64,000 nucleotides of DNA from Kiritimatiellota bacterium (GTDB lineage: Bacteria > Verrucomicrobiota > Lentisphaeria > Oligosphaerales > JAADHN01), in NCBI GenBank assembly GCA_013151865.1, contig JAADHN010000014.1, forward strand, positions 55,460 through 119,459, in the 5' to 3' direction. Positions within the stretch are counted from its first letter, which is position 1. Each line of letters opens with the position of its first letter. This document shows, piece after piece, positions 1-8,856 of the stretch. The position numbers and the translations under genes are program-made. Below the pieces are notes generated by a model. That model searched no databases. It was not told the DNA's origin and saw only the letters and a program-made list of their open reading frames with translations.

Positions 1-34
1 CCGTCAACGTGGCGCAAGTGCGTTTCATCGACAT
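1..34 (-). CDS. Possible start of a leftward gene cut by the window edge
   Basis: The complement at 28-49 reads AAGGAG, nine bases, then ATG at 34 (second ATG at 28). The open frame MSMKRTCATLT runs off the window. The spacing is right for a ribosome binding site, and the position 50 bases after the stop of the metallophosphoesterase gene fits a further member of the same leftward run. The lysine-arginine start could be the beginning of a signal peptide. Only eleven residues are visible, so no family can be named and even the gene is uncertain. Confidence 0.3.
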   Translation of the reverse strand, partial: MSMKRTCATLT

Positions 35-84
35 TGACAGGCGCTCCTTGTCCTCCATGCCGCCCCGATCCGGCGATCCTCCGA

Positions 85-1251
85 TCATTCCGGAAGGTAG
101 AACAATTCGAACACTTGTTCCCGACCCGGGACGACCGCTGCGGGCGGGGGGCTCGGGCCCTCGCTCAACGACAAAGGGACCGCATCGTAGGCGCACGGCT
201 TTCCACCGCACACGGCACGAACGGCCAAAACGTGCGCCCCGGCGCGGAACTCGGCGGGATCCAGGATTGCCTCCCAATCCTGCCAAAGCCCGTCGAAGCT
301 GCGCTCCATCGGCCGCCAGTCGCCGTGGACCAGCGCCCATTCGACCCGCTCGACACGTTCTTTCGGAGCGCAGGTCTGCACCCGGATCGGGACGCGACTG
401 AAGACATGCGGCGGGCAGACCTGGGGCCGCGGCCCTCCCACATGCACGCCGCCGACCCCCACCACCAGCACCTGGACCGGTGGGCGCTGTTCCTGTTGGG
501 TCAATTCACGCCAGAAAGTCCGCAGGCGCCCGGTGTCGTAATGGTAGAGCATGTACCCCGGTCGTACCGGAAACGAGTAATACGGCGGTATGCCGGTCCA
601 CTGCCAGCCCACCAGCGCCCCGGCATTGATCAAACGGACCCCGTCTATCCGCCATTCGTTCACTCGATGCCAGTGACCGGTTAATGCGGCCAGCACATCG
701 TGTCGGCGCAGCACGCCCAGGAACTCCGATGCGTTCGATCGGCGCCACACGCCATGGTAGTCACCGGCTCCTTCCCGAATCGGCGCGTGGAAGGCAACCG
801 CGGCCCGGCCCCGGGGCCAGGCACCGAGCCGGGCGTCCATCCAGGCCAACTCTTCATCGGACAGTCCCGCATAGGACGTCCCATCCTCTCGACGGTGGAT
901 ATCCTGGAACAAGACGATGCGCAAATCGTCCAGGTCCACCGTCTGCCGAACCGGTCCGATCAGGTCGAGCCAGGCGCTCGCGTCGGGTTCTCCCCACAAA
1001 TCGTGGTTGGCCGGCAAAGCGTGAATGGGCACGGTCGAGTCGCCCGCGATTCTCGCGAACTCCGCAAGTTCGTCGCGCCGCCCGGAGCAGACGAGATCGG
1101 CGGTGGCCAGAATACACCGGGGCCGCGGCGACCAGTTTGCGATTTCCGTAAGGGCCCAACCCAGGTTGCGCCGGGCCGCGGCGCCGTTGAGATTGTTGTT
1201 CCCAATATGAATGTCCGTGATCTGCGCGAAATAGAAACCGTCGTTCGGCAT
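85..1251 (-). CDS. Calcineurin-like metallophosphoesterase (3',5'-cAMP phosphodiesterase/Icc type)
   Basis: This is a 388-residue binuclear-metal phosphohydrolase. The metal-ligand motifs are in order: D13-I-H15, D52 (in ATADLVCSG, where most relatives have GD), N82-H83-D84, and GHWH near residue 190. Family members hydrolyse phosphodiesters or phosphomonoesters; CpdA/Icc-like proteins act on cAMP, but the substrate here cannot be read from sequence. The ATG at 1251 is chosen because GGAGG lies about eight bases before it; an in-frame ATG at 1311 would overlap the upstream gene. No signal peptide is seen, so it is probably cytoplasmic. About 120 C-terminal residues follow the catalytic fold and resemble a beta-rich extension. 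It lies 56 bases after the PHP gene and is probably cotranscribed with it. Confidence 0.85.
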   Translation of the reverse strand: MPNDGFYFAQITDIHIGNNNLNGAAARRNLGWALTEIANWSPRPRCILATADLVCSGRRDELAEFARIAGDSTVPIHALPANHDLWGEPDASAWLDLIGPVRQTVDLDDLRIVLFQDIHRREDGTSYAGLSDEELAWMDARLGAWPRGRAAVAFHAPIREGAGDYHGVWRRSNASEFLGVLRRHDVLAALTGHWHRVNEWRIDGVRLINAGALVGWQWTGIPPYYSFPVRPGYMLYHYDTGRLRTFWRELTQQEQRPPVQVLVVGVGGVHVGGPRPQVCPPHVFSRVPIRVQTCAPKERVERVEWALVHGDWRPMERSFDGLWQDWEAILDPAEFRAGAHVLAVRAVCGGKPCAYDAVPLSLSEGPSPPPAAVVPGREQVFELFYLPE

Positions 1252-1307
1252 GGGAAAAACCTCCGTGATCGTGCTCGCCTCAGAAGACGCGATCCTGCGG
1301 GCCCGGA

Positions 1308-2171
1308 TCACGCCAACAACTCACCCCGTGGGGACAGGCGCCACCATTCCTCGGCGGCGATCCCGAGCGGAGCCAGGAGCGCGGCGGCCCGCTCGAAGTC
1401 GATTCCGTAATGGGCGGAGTGACAGTCGGAACCGATGGCCAGGGAAACGCCGCTCCGACGCAGGTCGCCCAGGTATTCGAGGTATTGCCGCACGAACGGT
1501 TCCGGATAATGCGGGTTGAGGAGGATGGCCGAAATGTTCACCTCGACAGCGGTGCCGTTCTGGATACACGCGGCGGCGAATTCATCGTGCATGGAATGTG
1601 GAATCGCCCGGAAATCGTCGAACCACGGTTCCGCTTTGAAATCGCCGCGCGCGTCTTTCCAGTGGCCCATCCACCACCATGGGTGCGCCACAATGTCCAC
1701 CAACGGGTGCAGGGCCAGGAACATGTTCTGCCGGTGGTAGTCACGGATAATCGTCTGCCGCTCGAACTCGACGTACATGGGCCAATGCGTGCCCGCCACG
1801 ACGTATTCGACGCCAAACCGGTCGATCTCCTGCTGCCCCAGACCGATGGCCAGGGAACAGCCCGGCGGCCCGCCCCGGCGGATGCCGTACACCGGCTCGC
1901 TCGCTCGGCCGGCGGCGATCTCCTCCAGCTCCCACTGCGAGACGCAACTGACCTCAACGCCGAAGTGAAAGTGAGGCGACGGCTCTGTCGCCAGAAAGGC
2001 TGCCCGCGATCTCGCCAGGTCCGGCAGATTGAACGGCGTGTGGATATGATCGGTCAATCCGAAATCCGCGATCCCCCGATCCGCGGCGTGCCGGACCAGA
2101 TCCGGGACGGCCATGCACGCCCCGTCGCAGGACCATTCGGAGTGGATGTGCCAGTCTGTAGTGATGTTCAT
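1308..2171 (-). CDS. PHP-domain metal-dependent phosphoesterase (histidinol-phosphatase-like)
   Basis: This 287-residue protein is a single PHP domain, a trinuclear-metal (beta/alpha)7 barrel that hydrolyses phosphate esters. H8-x-H10 opens the protein (DWHIHSEWS), D41-H42 follows in LTDHIH, then E in FGVEVSC, the histidine in DIVAHPWWW, and GSDCHS near the C-terminus. These match the metal ligands of HisK/YcdX-type proteins. It is not next to histidine genes, so histidinol phosphate is only one possible substrate. It starts at ATG 2171 with a weak GGCGGA upstream, and leads a pair with the metallophosphoesterase; two phosphoesterase folds in one unit suggest a common phosphorylated substrate (inference). 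Confidence 0.87.
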   Translation of the reverse strand: MNITTDWHIHSEWSCDGACMAVPDLVRHAADRGIADFGLTDHIHTPFNLPDLARSRAAFLATEPSPHFHFGVEVSCVSQWELEEIAAGRASEPVYGIRRGGPPGCSLAIGLGQQEIDRFGVEYVVAGTHWPMYVEFERQTIIRDYHRQNMFLALHPLVDIVAHPWWWMGHWKDARGDFKAEPWFDDFRAIPHSMHDEFAAACIQNGTAVEVNISAILLNPHYPEPFVRQYLEYLGDLRRSGVSLAIGSDCHSAHYGIDFERAAALLAPLGIAAEEWWRLSPRGELLA

Positions 2172-2273
2172 AACGATCCGCCAAAACTTGTTCTGGTTCT
2201 CGCCGGCGACAAACCGCCCCGGAAGGGTTGGACGAACTGAATGCGGTCATGGACACCCGTCCCGAGGGACGCC

Positions 2274-4382
2274 TCACTCGCCCGCCGGGGCCTCGGCGAC
2301 GGGCTCGACGGGCGCCAGGCGCACGCGGTCGAACCAAGCCGTCCCGCGTCCCTGCGCCTGGACAACCACATAAACCAGGTTGCCGGCCGGGAGCGGCGGT
2401 TTCGCCGTGAATTGGAATGCCAGGCGTTGCCACGCCGTTGTGCCCCGGGTCCACGGGCTGACCTTCGGGTAATAGCGCCCGTCCACAACCCATTCGGCAT
2501 AAACGCGGACCTCGATGGGGCCGCCGTCGGTGCGGTACCAAATGGAAAGACTGTACCGCCGCCCGGGTTCGACGGCAATCCCGGTTTGCACCAGCAACGG
2601 ACGGAACGCCGGGTCCGCGCTCTCGAACCGCACACAGGACTGCCCGCTGTGGGGATCGGACGTGTCGGAAAACACGCTGAACGGATACCGGCATTGCCAA
2701 CTCAGAGGCAAACCGTCACGGCTGTTTCGGTATTCGAAGGACGGGTTGATAATCAAGTTCCCCGGCTCCCGCATGTCCTCAACCGACGTCTCCTGCCGCG
2801 GCTGCGCCAATTCGGCCGAGAAGTCCGGTCGTTCGACACGGAACCCCGGATCGGCGACGGCGAGCAGGACTCCGAAGCCGGGGAGCGCCAACTCGACTTT
2901 GCCGTCCCGCACGGAGAGACGTCGGTCTTCGTAGAGGACCTGCAAGCGTGTGAAGGACAACGGCAGACCGGAGACCGTGAGGCGCGCCGCATCTTTCCGC
3001 GGGTTCACTGCCGCCAGCAGCCAGCGACCCCCGGTGTGACGCAGCATCACCTCGATCCCGGCCGGCTCCGGGGTGGGCATTACGCGGCCCCCGGTCGTTG
3101 CCGCCGGGGCGAGCAACATGGGCGCCATGGCGTGCAGTTCATGTACGAGGGTCTTGATGTCGGCCCAGGGTCGGGACGGTTTGGGCGTGTACGGCGTGCC
3201 CCAATAAAAAATGCCGGAGGCGCCGTGCAAGACCGCATCCCAAGCCATGAATCGCTGCTGTGCAAACGTGGGGTAAACGCCCTCTTTGTGCCGAAGCCGA
3301 CCCCATGCAAACCCTTGCAGCACCATGAAAATCGGCTTGCGATACAGAACCGCGGCCCGATTCTTGTCCGCTTCGTCGCCGACGACGCTCAGGGTCTTGT
3401 TGGGCAAATCCGATTGCGTCTGCGGCTCGGGGACCGGGTAGATGTCGCAACCCGCGATGTCCGCGGCGAGGTTGAACCTCGCCAGCGTGGCAATCCGGTT
3501 CCGCGGCGCGTGGTTCATCCACACCGGGTGGTCGGGATCGAGTCGGCGCACGATTCGGTAACCGGTGAGGAGGGCATCCGGATCGCGCTTCCCCCAGGCC
3601 GGTTCGTCTCGGCTTTCCCAGACCAGGAGCGCAGGCTCGTCTCTCAGGGCCGCAACCAACTCCCGGAGACGTTTGGCCTTGGCGCCGCCCGGGTCCTTGA
3701 TCTCGATGAGGTGCCCGAGGGCGATCCAGGCCATCATGCCCCGGGCGTGAAGCCGTCCGAGGATGGGGCGCAACACGGACGGAGGCGCCACATCGAGCCG
3801 CACGGTATTGAACCCCGCTTTCTCGAGTTCGTCCAGGGCGGTGTCGGTAAGCGGGGTTTCGTAAATGGCGAGCGGGAAAAACGGTTTGCCGTGGACAATC
3901 AGGCGCAGGTCGCCGTCCACGCGCACAGCCAATTCGCGAACGGGCCGCGACCGCAGTTTTTCGAGACGGACCCGGCGTTTGCCGAGCGTGCGGTCTCCGC
4001 GCAGCAGTTGCACCCGGATTTCGTAGGGCCCGGGCGACACACGGTCCAGGGGCAATATGACCTCGACCGGCGAACGCGCCACGTCGCTTCGCCGGCGTAC
4101 GACCAAATCACCGGCCTGCAACGCGACTTCCAGAACCAAGTCGCGGGAACCCTCGATCTCGGCCAAGTTCACCGGGACCTGCACGGCTACATCGTCGCGA
4201 TAATAGGAGGGGAACACCAGCGGCGCACCGAGAGCCGCCTCTTGTTTCGGTGTGGGCGGTGCTCCCGAGCCTGAGCCGGCAACGGCGACGGTGAGCCCGA
4301 CTGCCGTCAACCATCCCGTCCAACACCAATGTATCCCACGGCCGCGAGACGAAACGGAGCGGAACCAACTTGAAGTGTTCAT
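2274..4382 (-). CDS. Secreted glycoside-hydrolase-like TIM-barrel protein with C-terminal carbohydrate-binding module
   Basis: This is a 702-residue exported protein. Residues 1-44 form a long signal peptide with hydrophobic stretch WLTAVGLTVAVAGSGSGA. A beta-sandwich covers roughly 45-150. A (beta/alpha)8 barrel begins with LIVHGKPFFPLAIYET near 165, and the segment VWESRDEPAW at 254-263 sits where clan GH-A enzymes carry the acid/base Glu. A short beta domain follows, then from about 550 a jelly-roll module opening NLIINPSFEYR, typical of CBM4/9-like domains. I cannot place it in a numbered GH family. ATG 4382 is chosen because the signal peptide begins there; the longer in-frame start at 4589 adds 69 residues without export features. 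The Shine-Dalgarno is weak. Confidence 0.8.
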   Translation of the reverse strand: MNTSSWFRSVSSRGRGIHWCWTGWLTAVGLTVAVAGSGSGAPPTPKQEAALGAPLVFPSYYRDDVAVQVPVNLAEIEGSRDLVLEVALQAGDLVVRRRSDVARSPVEVILPLDRVSPGPYEIRVQLLRGDRTLGKRRVRLEKLRSRPVRELAVRVDGDLRLIVHGKPFFPLAIYETPLTDTALDELEKAGFNTVRLDVAPPSVLRPILGRLHARGMMAWIALGHLIEIKDPGGAKAKRLRELVAALRDEPALLVWESRDEPAWGKRDPDALLTGYRIVRRLDPDHPVWMNHAPRNRIATLARFNLAADIAGCDIYPVPEPQTQSDLPNKTLSVVGDEADKNRAAVLYRKPIFMVLQGFAWGRLRHKEGVYPTFAQQRFMAWDAVLHGASGIFYWGTPYTPKPSRPWADIKTLVHELHAMAPMLLAPAATTGGRVMPTPEPAGIEVMLRHTGGRWLLAAVNPRKDAARLTVSGLPLSFTRLQVLYEDRRLSVRDGKVELALPGFGVLLAVADPGFRVERPDFSAELAQPRQETSVEDMREPGNLIINPSFEYRNSRDGLPLSWQCRYPFSVFSDTSDPHSGQSCVRFESADPAFRPLLVQTGIAVEPGRRYSLSIWYRTDGGPIEVRVYAEWVVDGRYYPKVSPWTRGTTAWQRLAFQFTAKPPLPAGNLVYVVVQAQGRGTAWFDRVRLAPVEPVAEAPAGE

Positions 4383-5117
4383 GATCGACTCACGCTGAGC
4401 GTTCTTCCCAACGAGGCGCACGGCGCCTCCGTTCGAACCTGTCGGAGACGCCGAACTTGAGACGGCATCGGACGCGGCCCCGGGCGCGCAGCAACCCGGT
4501 CGCCAGGGCCAACTATCTGCTTTCCGTGCCGACCGGTACGATTCAGCGGTTCTCCCGGGTGCAGATCGGTCGTTGCCGATTCCGATCAACGGGGCGCTGT
4601 GACGCCCCCGGACCCCCGACGCGGCTCAAGCGCCCTTTTCGGACGGGCCCTACCTTACATGTTCGATTCCCGGGGACAACCTCCAGGGCGATCTCGGGAA
4701 GGCGGCGAGTGTTTGGGCGCAATTCGACCCGTGTGCCCATCTGCAACCCCCGCTGCAGCCCCCGGACAATTTGGATGCACGCGGTATATTGGTCCAGGGC
4801 AACACACCGGCCCGAGCTTCACCCGCTGTATACGCGCGCACTGAAGACCGGACAAGGCCCTTCACTCGGCCGGCCCCCCCCCGCCCGAAGCCCCTTGTGG
4901 GGATACGGCCTCCCGGCCTTGTCTGCCATCGACACCCAGGCACGCGTTCGCCCTTTGGGACAGAGGGCATTTCGGAACCTTGCCGAGTGGCTTCGGCGTG
5001 GAATTGTGCGGAGCGGGGGCCTCGGTGCGGATCGCCGCGCCGGGAGTGAGCATATCAAAACAACCACGCCGCTTCGCGGGCGATCCCGCGATACAGACCC
5101 CACGGAGGAAACATTCC
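4383..5117. other. Long intergenic region between divergent genes, little identifiable
   Basis: These 735 bases separate the leftward GH-like gene from the rightward prenyltransferase-repeat gene. No open frame here looks like protein. A leftward promoter-like pair, TTGTCC (complement of 4850-4855) with 17 bases to TATACA (complement of 4827-4832), is the best signal, but it lies about 445 bases from the GH-like start. The stretch just before 5118 carries GGAGG at 5104-5108. A hidden small RNA or a decayed gene cannot be excluded. Confidence 0.35.
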
Positions 5118-6200
5118 CTGAGACGAACCGCAAACAATCCGGTGCGCGGGCGGGTATCGCTCGCGTTCCTCATCCTCCTTCCGTGCGGTCTCCGCGGCCA
5201 AGGGTTCGAGGCCCGTGTCGGGCCGCCCGCGCCCCTCGAAGTGTCGCTGGCGCTCGAGGCCCGCGCCGCCCTCCGACGGGGCGTTGACTGGCTCTGCGGA
5301 GCGCAGACTACGGAGACTTTTCGGACTGGCCCCGCGCGCACCGTCGCCCTGACGATCCTGGCGCTCGACCTTGCCCCGTCCCCCGCGGCACCCGTGGTAC
5401 GAGACACACTCGAACAGGCGAGACGGGCCCTCCTGATCCTCCAACAGCGCACCGGCGGCGACTTTGCCCCCTCCCCGGACGCTCCTGTCGAGGCCGCAGC
5501 TTTGGCTCTTTTCGCTTTTGAGATGTCTCGCAAACACACTCCCGCAACTGAGCGGGCAGCCGACAGCGCAGCGCGTTTTCTGCTGCGCGTGCAGGACCAT
5601 TCCGGCGGGTTCCCCGTCACGCCGGACGGCGTGCCGGAAGCGGTCCCGACGGCCTGGGCAATGTGGGCACTGCGAGCACGCCTCCGCCGCACCGGCGACG
5701 GCATCGCGCCCGGGACTGCGTCCGCTTTGCGCAGGGCCGTCGACCGGGCAATCGCCTGTGTGGAACGGTCTGTCGCCGAGGATGACGCCCCGTTCGCTCG
5801 GGGGGACGCAAACACGATGGCGAGGCTCTTCGCCCTCGTCTGCCTGCCGGAACGCCTGAATGCGACACGATTTGCAAAGGCCCTCGAGTCGGTGGTCGAG
5901 CCGCGAGAATCGACGACAGTTTCGGCCTACACGGAATGGGCCTGTCTCGCCTGCCTGGCGTTGCAGCCCCGAACGTGGCCCGGACTGCGCTCGCTGTCGG
6001 CGCCCCGGCGCGATGCCGTTCGCGAATTGCGACAGCGGACCGTCCGGCGCCTCCTGGCGCTCCAGCAAGGAAATGGAAGCTGGGGCGACGCCGCGGCGAC
6101 TGGAGCGCGCCGAACGGCGATCCCGACCGACCGGGTCATGGCCACTGCCAGGGCCGTTCTGGCCCTCGACAATGTGTTGGACGCCGCGGGACTTCGATAA
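5118..6200 (+). CDS. Prenyltransferase/squalene-oxidase-repeat (alpha-alpha toroid) exported protein
   Basis: This protein of about 360 residues has repeated helix pairs of the terpenoid-cyclase/protein-prenyltransferase toroid type: ALRRGVDWLCGAQ near the start, SAARFLLRVQDHSGGFP in the middle, and RRLLALQQGNGSWGD near the end. The QxxxGG/QGNGSWGD elements are the QW-like repeats. The aspartate-rich DxDD motif of squalene-hopene cyclases is not visible, so cyclase activity is doubtful. No ATG sits well. GGAGG at 5104-5108 lies nine bases before an in-frame CTG at 5118, giving a clean signal peptide (RRTANNPVRGRVSLAFLILL). GTG at 5142 is an alternative, and ATG 4980 gives a 406-residue form without a good ribosome site. 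It is followed after 50 bases by the methyltransferase gene. Confidence 0.7.
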   Translation: MRRTANNPVRGRVSLAFLILLPCGLRGQGFEARVGPPAPLEVSLALEARAALRRGVDWLCGAQTTETFRTGPARTVALTILALDLAPSPAAPVVRDTLEQARRALLILQQRTGGDFAPSPDAPVEAAALALFAFEMSRKHTPATERAADSAARFLLRVQDHSGGFPVTPDGVPEAVPTAWAMWALRARLRRTGDGIAPGTASALRRAVDRAIACVERSVAEDDAPFARGDANTMARLFALVCLPERLNATRFAKALESVVEPRESTTVSAYTEWACLACLALQPRTWPGLRSLSAPRRDAVRELRQRTVRRLLALQQGNGSWGDAAATGARRTAIPTDRVMATARAVLALDNVLDAAGLR

Positions 6201-6250
6201 CGACGCGGCGGCTTTGATCAAGTGCGTGACAAGAACCGGGAGAGCAGCCT

Positions 6251-7504
6251 GTGAGCAGTTATCCGAGAATCATTCTGAAACAAAAGCGCGACGGCCCGGT
6301 GCGCACCGGGCATCCGTGGATCTTTTCCGGAGCGATTTCCCAAGCCGATGAAGAGATTGTCGGGGACGGGGACGTGGTGGACGTCTGCGCCGCCGACGGA
6401 GAGTTCCTTGCCCGCGGTGCGTTGAACACGGACTCCCAGGTTGCGGTGCGGATTTGGACCTGGGAAAAGGGCGAGGCGATCGACCGCGAATTCTTCCGCC
6501 GTCGGATCCGGGCGGCGTGCGAACTCCGCGAATCACTGGGGATCAGGGACGGCGCAGGCACAGAGGACAGTCCGACCGCAGCGTACCGGCTCCTCCACGG
6601 CGAGTCCGACGGCGTGCCGGGCCTCGTCGCGGACGTCTACGGCGACATTGTGGTTCTGCAACTGCTCACATGCGGCGCGGAAAAACAGCGGGCCGCCGTT
6701 GCCGCGGCCTTGCGGGACGAATTCCCCGAAACGACGATCATCGAACGCAGCGAAGGACCGACACGGACCCGGGAAGGGCTCCCGCCGCGATCAGACATCC
6801 TGACCGGCGCCGCACCCGCCGCTCCCATCGAGATAAGTGAGAACGGGTCCCGGTTCCTGGTAGACGTACTGCACGGCCAGAAAACCGGCTTTTACCTGGA
6901 TCAGCGGGAAAACCGGGCCGTGGTTCGCCGCTTCCTGGCTCGAACAAACCGCGCCGCGGCCCGGGAAACTCGCACCGTCCTGAACCTGTTCTCGTACACC
7001 GGGGCGTTCGGGATCATGGCAGGCGCCGCGGCCCCGGACATCCACGTGCTCAATATCGATTCTTCGGCCGGTGCGCTCGAACTGGGCGCCAGGAACGCGG
7101 CAATCAACGGCATGGACGAACGCATGGAATTCCGGGAAGGCAATGCCTTTCACGTTCTGCGGCAATTCCGGGACGCCCGACGACAGTTCGACGCCATCAT
7201 CCTGGATCCCCCGCGCTTTGCGAACTCCGCAGGCGCCGTGCCCGGAGCGTGTCGCGGGTACAAGGATTTGAACCTGCTCTCCTTGAAACTGTTGCGGCCA
7301 GGCGGCCTGCTCTTCACTTTCTCTTGTTCCGGCCGGGTGGATGCCGCCCTCTTCCGGAAAGTCGTGGACAGCGCGGCGGCCGACGCCGGTCGGCGCGCCC
7401 AGATCCTGGCGCAACTGCATCAAGCTCCGGACCACCCGGTGCTGTCGACCTTTCCGGAAGGGGACTATTTGAAAGGGCTCGTGCTCCGCACCACGCCTTT
7501 TTGA
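6251..7504 (+). CDS. RlmI-like class I SAM-dependent 23S rRNA (cytosine-C5) methyltransferase
   Basis: This 417-residue protein has an N-terminal PUA domain (RTGHPWIFSGAIS) followed by a linker domain and a Rossmann methyltransferase. VLNLFSYTGAFGIMA is the SAM-binding motif I, DAIILDPPRF is motif IV, and FTFSCSG is the late motif carrying a cysteine. This order is that of RlmI (m5C1962 of 23S rRNA) and its relatives. It is slightly longer than E. coli RlmI owing to an insertion rich in Pro/Ala before the methyltransferase domain. Translation begins at GTG 6251, preceded by GGGAGAG. It is a cytoplasmic housekeeping protein, 50 bases downstream of the toroid protein, with no obvious functional link to it. 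Confidence 0.88.
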   Translation: MSSYPRIILKQKRDGPVRTGHPWIFSGAISQADEEIVGDGDVVDVCAADGEFLARGALNTDSQVAVRIWTWEKGEAIDREFFRRRIRAACELRESLGIRDGAGTEDSPTAAYRLLHGESDGVPGLVADVYGDIVVLQLLTCGAEKQRAAVAAALRDEFPETTIIERSEGPTRTREGLPPRSDILTGAAPAAPIEISENGSRFLVDVLHGQKTGFYLDQRENRAVVRRFLARTNRAAARETRTVLNLFSYTGAFGIMAGAAAPDIHVLNIDSSAGALELGARNAAINGMDERMEFREGNAFHVLRQFRDARRQFDAIILDPPRFANSAGAVPGACRGYKDLNLLSLKLLRPGGLLFTFSCSGRVDAALFRKVVDSAAADAGRRAQILAQLHQAPDHPVLSTFPEGDYLKGLVLRTTPF

Positions 7505-7655
7505 GTGCCGCCGGACAGCCGGTTGCCGGGGGTCTTCCCAAGCGCTAAGTTTTGCCCAGCCGACCCATGCCCGGCGTTGCGCAAGGCCGGCAGACCAACC
7601 CCGGACCACAGTGGACAACTCTTTGCCCCGCATTTCAGACCAGGGAGAATCCAAC

Positions 7656-8651
7656 ATGGACAAACTGCAGGTGGGAATCATCGGTTGCGGGAGTCGGGCC
7701 CAGGCCCACGCGGCGGCCGTGGCGGCCGGCGGGGTCATGGAGGTCCGCTGGGCCTGCGACATCATCCCCGAGCGTGCGGAGACGAGCGCCGAAAAATGGG
7801 GCGCCACCCCCTGCACCGACTACCGGGAAGTCCTGGCCGATCCAGCCGTCGACGCCGTACTGATCGTGACCACCGTGGAAGCGCACTTGCCCATCGCGCT
7901 GGATGCCGTCGACGCCGGCAAACCGTTGATCGTTGAAAAGCCCATCGGCGACGATCCGGAGCTGGCCCGCAAGTTCACGCTCTGCAGCGAAGCATCCGGC
8001 CTGCCGTGCTACGTCTCGTTTCAGCTCCGTTTCCAAGGATTGAACCAGGCGGTCAATCGACTGGCGCGGCAGATCGACCCGGTCCAGATCCTATTCGAAC
8101 GACAACGCGGGATGATGAAAGACCGTTTTCTCAATCCCTCGCCGTTCTGCGGCATCCTGGACGTGGTAGCCCACGATTTCGACCAGGTGGTTTGGCTCAT
8201 GGGGCGGCGCCCCCGGGCCGTGACCGCGACATTGCGGCGCAACACGTTTACCCGAGACACCGGCGCCGCAGACGTGATCAGCGCCTTGGTCGATTTCGGC
8301 GACAATCGCTCCGCCGTGGTGTTCTCGAGCATCGGCGCACCGGAAGTGGGCACCCGGTTCGATTTCATCGGCAAACAGGGCAATTATTCGTTCGGTAGCC
8401 GCCAACAGTCCGCGGGCGCCCTGTTCGAGCCGTACCAGGTGAAGGGCGACAAGCGCCCCGTCGACCTGGGCGACATTCCCAAAGGCAACCCGGACATGCT
8501 GCTGCAACAGGCATTTGCGGACGAAGTGCGGACGGGGCGCCGGTCGCCGCTCGCGGCCCGGGCACGCGACGGTCTGCACTCTCTTGAAGTGGCTCTGGCC
8601 GCAGTGCGGTCGGCCGAGGAATCGCGGCGAATCGAACTGCAGGAGTTGTGA
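7656..8651 (+). CDS. Gfo/Idh/MocA-family NAD(P)-dependent oxidoreductase
   Basis: This 331-residue protein opens with the Rossmann motif KLQVGIIGCGSRAQAH, and the family hallmark VEKPIGDD (EKP) supplies the catalytic-site lysine and proline. The C-terminal alpha/beta domain begins with the conserved CGILDVVAHDFDQ, where D and H line the sugar pocket. Members oxidise or reduce a hydroxyl of sugars, inositols or related polyols; the substrate is not predictable. ATG 7656 is preceded by GGGAGA. No signal peptide is seen, so it is cytoplasmic. It is separated from the upstream methyltransferase by about 150 bases and converges with the LamG gene. Confidence 0.9.
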   Translation: MDKLQVGIIGCGSRAQAHAAAVAAGGVMEVRWACDIIPERAETSAEKWGATPCTDYREVLADPAVDAVLIVTTVEAHLPIALDAVDAGKPLIVEKPIGDDPELARKFTLCSEASGLPCYVSFQLRFQGLNQAVNRLARQIDPVQILFERQRGMMKDRFLNPSPFCGILDVVAHDFDQVVWLMGRRPRAVTATLRRNTFTRDTGAADVISALVDFGDNRSAVVFSSIGAPEVGTRFDFIGKQGNYSFGSRQQSAGALFEPYQVKGDKRPVDLGDIPKGNPDMLLQQAFADEVRTGRRSPLAARARDGLHSLEVALAAVRSAEESRRIELQEL

Positions 8652-8836
8652 CCGGACGCCCCCTCGACAAGACCGACTTCCCCGGGACGCCCAACCCCTG
8701 ATCTTCACTGCCCCGCACGAAGGAACTGGATGCTTCCACACGCAAATTCGACCTGCGCAGCAGGCAGTCCACCCGCCGGTTTTCACTGCCTCCTTGCTTC
8801 TTGTCGATTCGGACGGATGAGTGGTTGCAGCCGTGT

Positions 8837-8855
8837 GCCGTCCGGCCGGGACGGC
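8837..8855. repeat. GC-rich hairpin at the end of the LamG gene
   Basis: GCCGTCC (8837-8843) and GGACGGC (8849-8855) form a perfect 7-bp stem with a 5-base loop, directly after the leftward stop at 8857. There is no T run on either side, so it may protect the 3' end or mark Rho-dependent termination rather than act as an intrinsic terminator. Confidence 0.45.
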
Positions 8856-8856
8856 G

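Noticed and set aside
47..684. Forward open frames over the 3' half of the metallophosphoesterase gene
   Set aside because: They lie antisense to a gene with complete metal-binding motifs.
4650..4675. GTTCGATTC resembling a tRNA T loop
   Set aside because: The five bases on either side do not pair and no cloverleaf can be formed upstream.
4862..5815. Leftward 317-residue frame at the start of the toroid protein gene
   Set aside because: The translation is a Ser/Arg/Ala-rich shadow of the forward gene without motifs.
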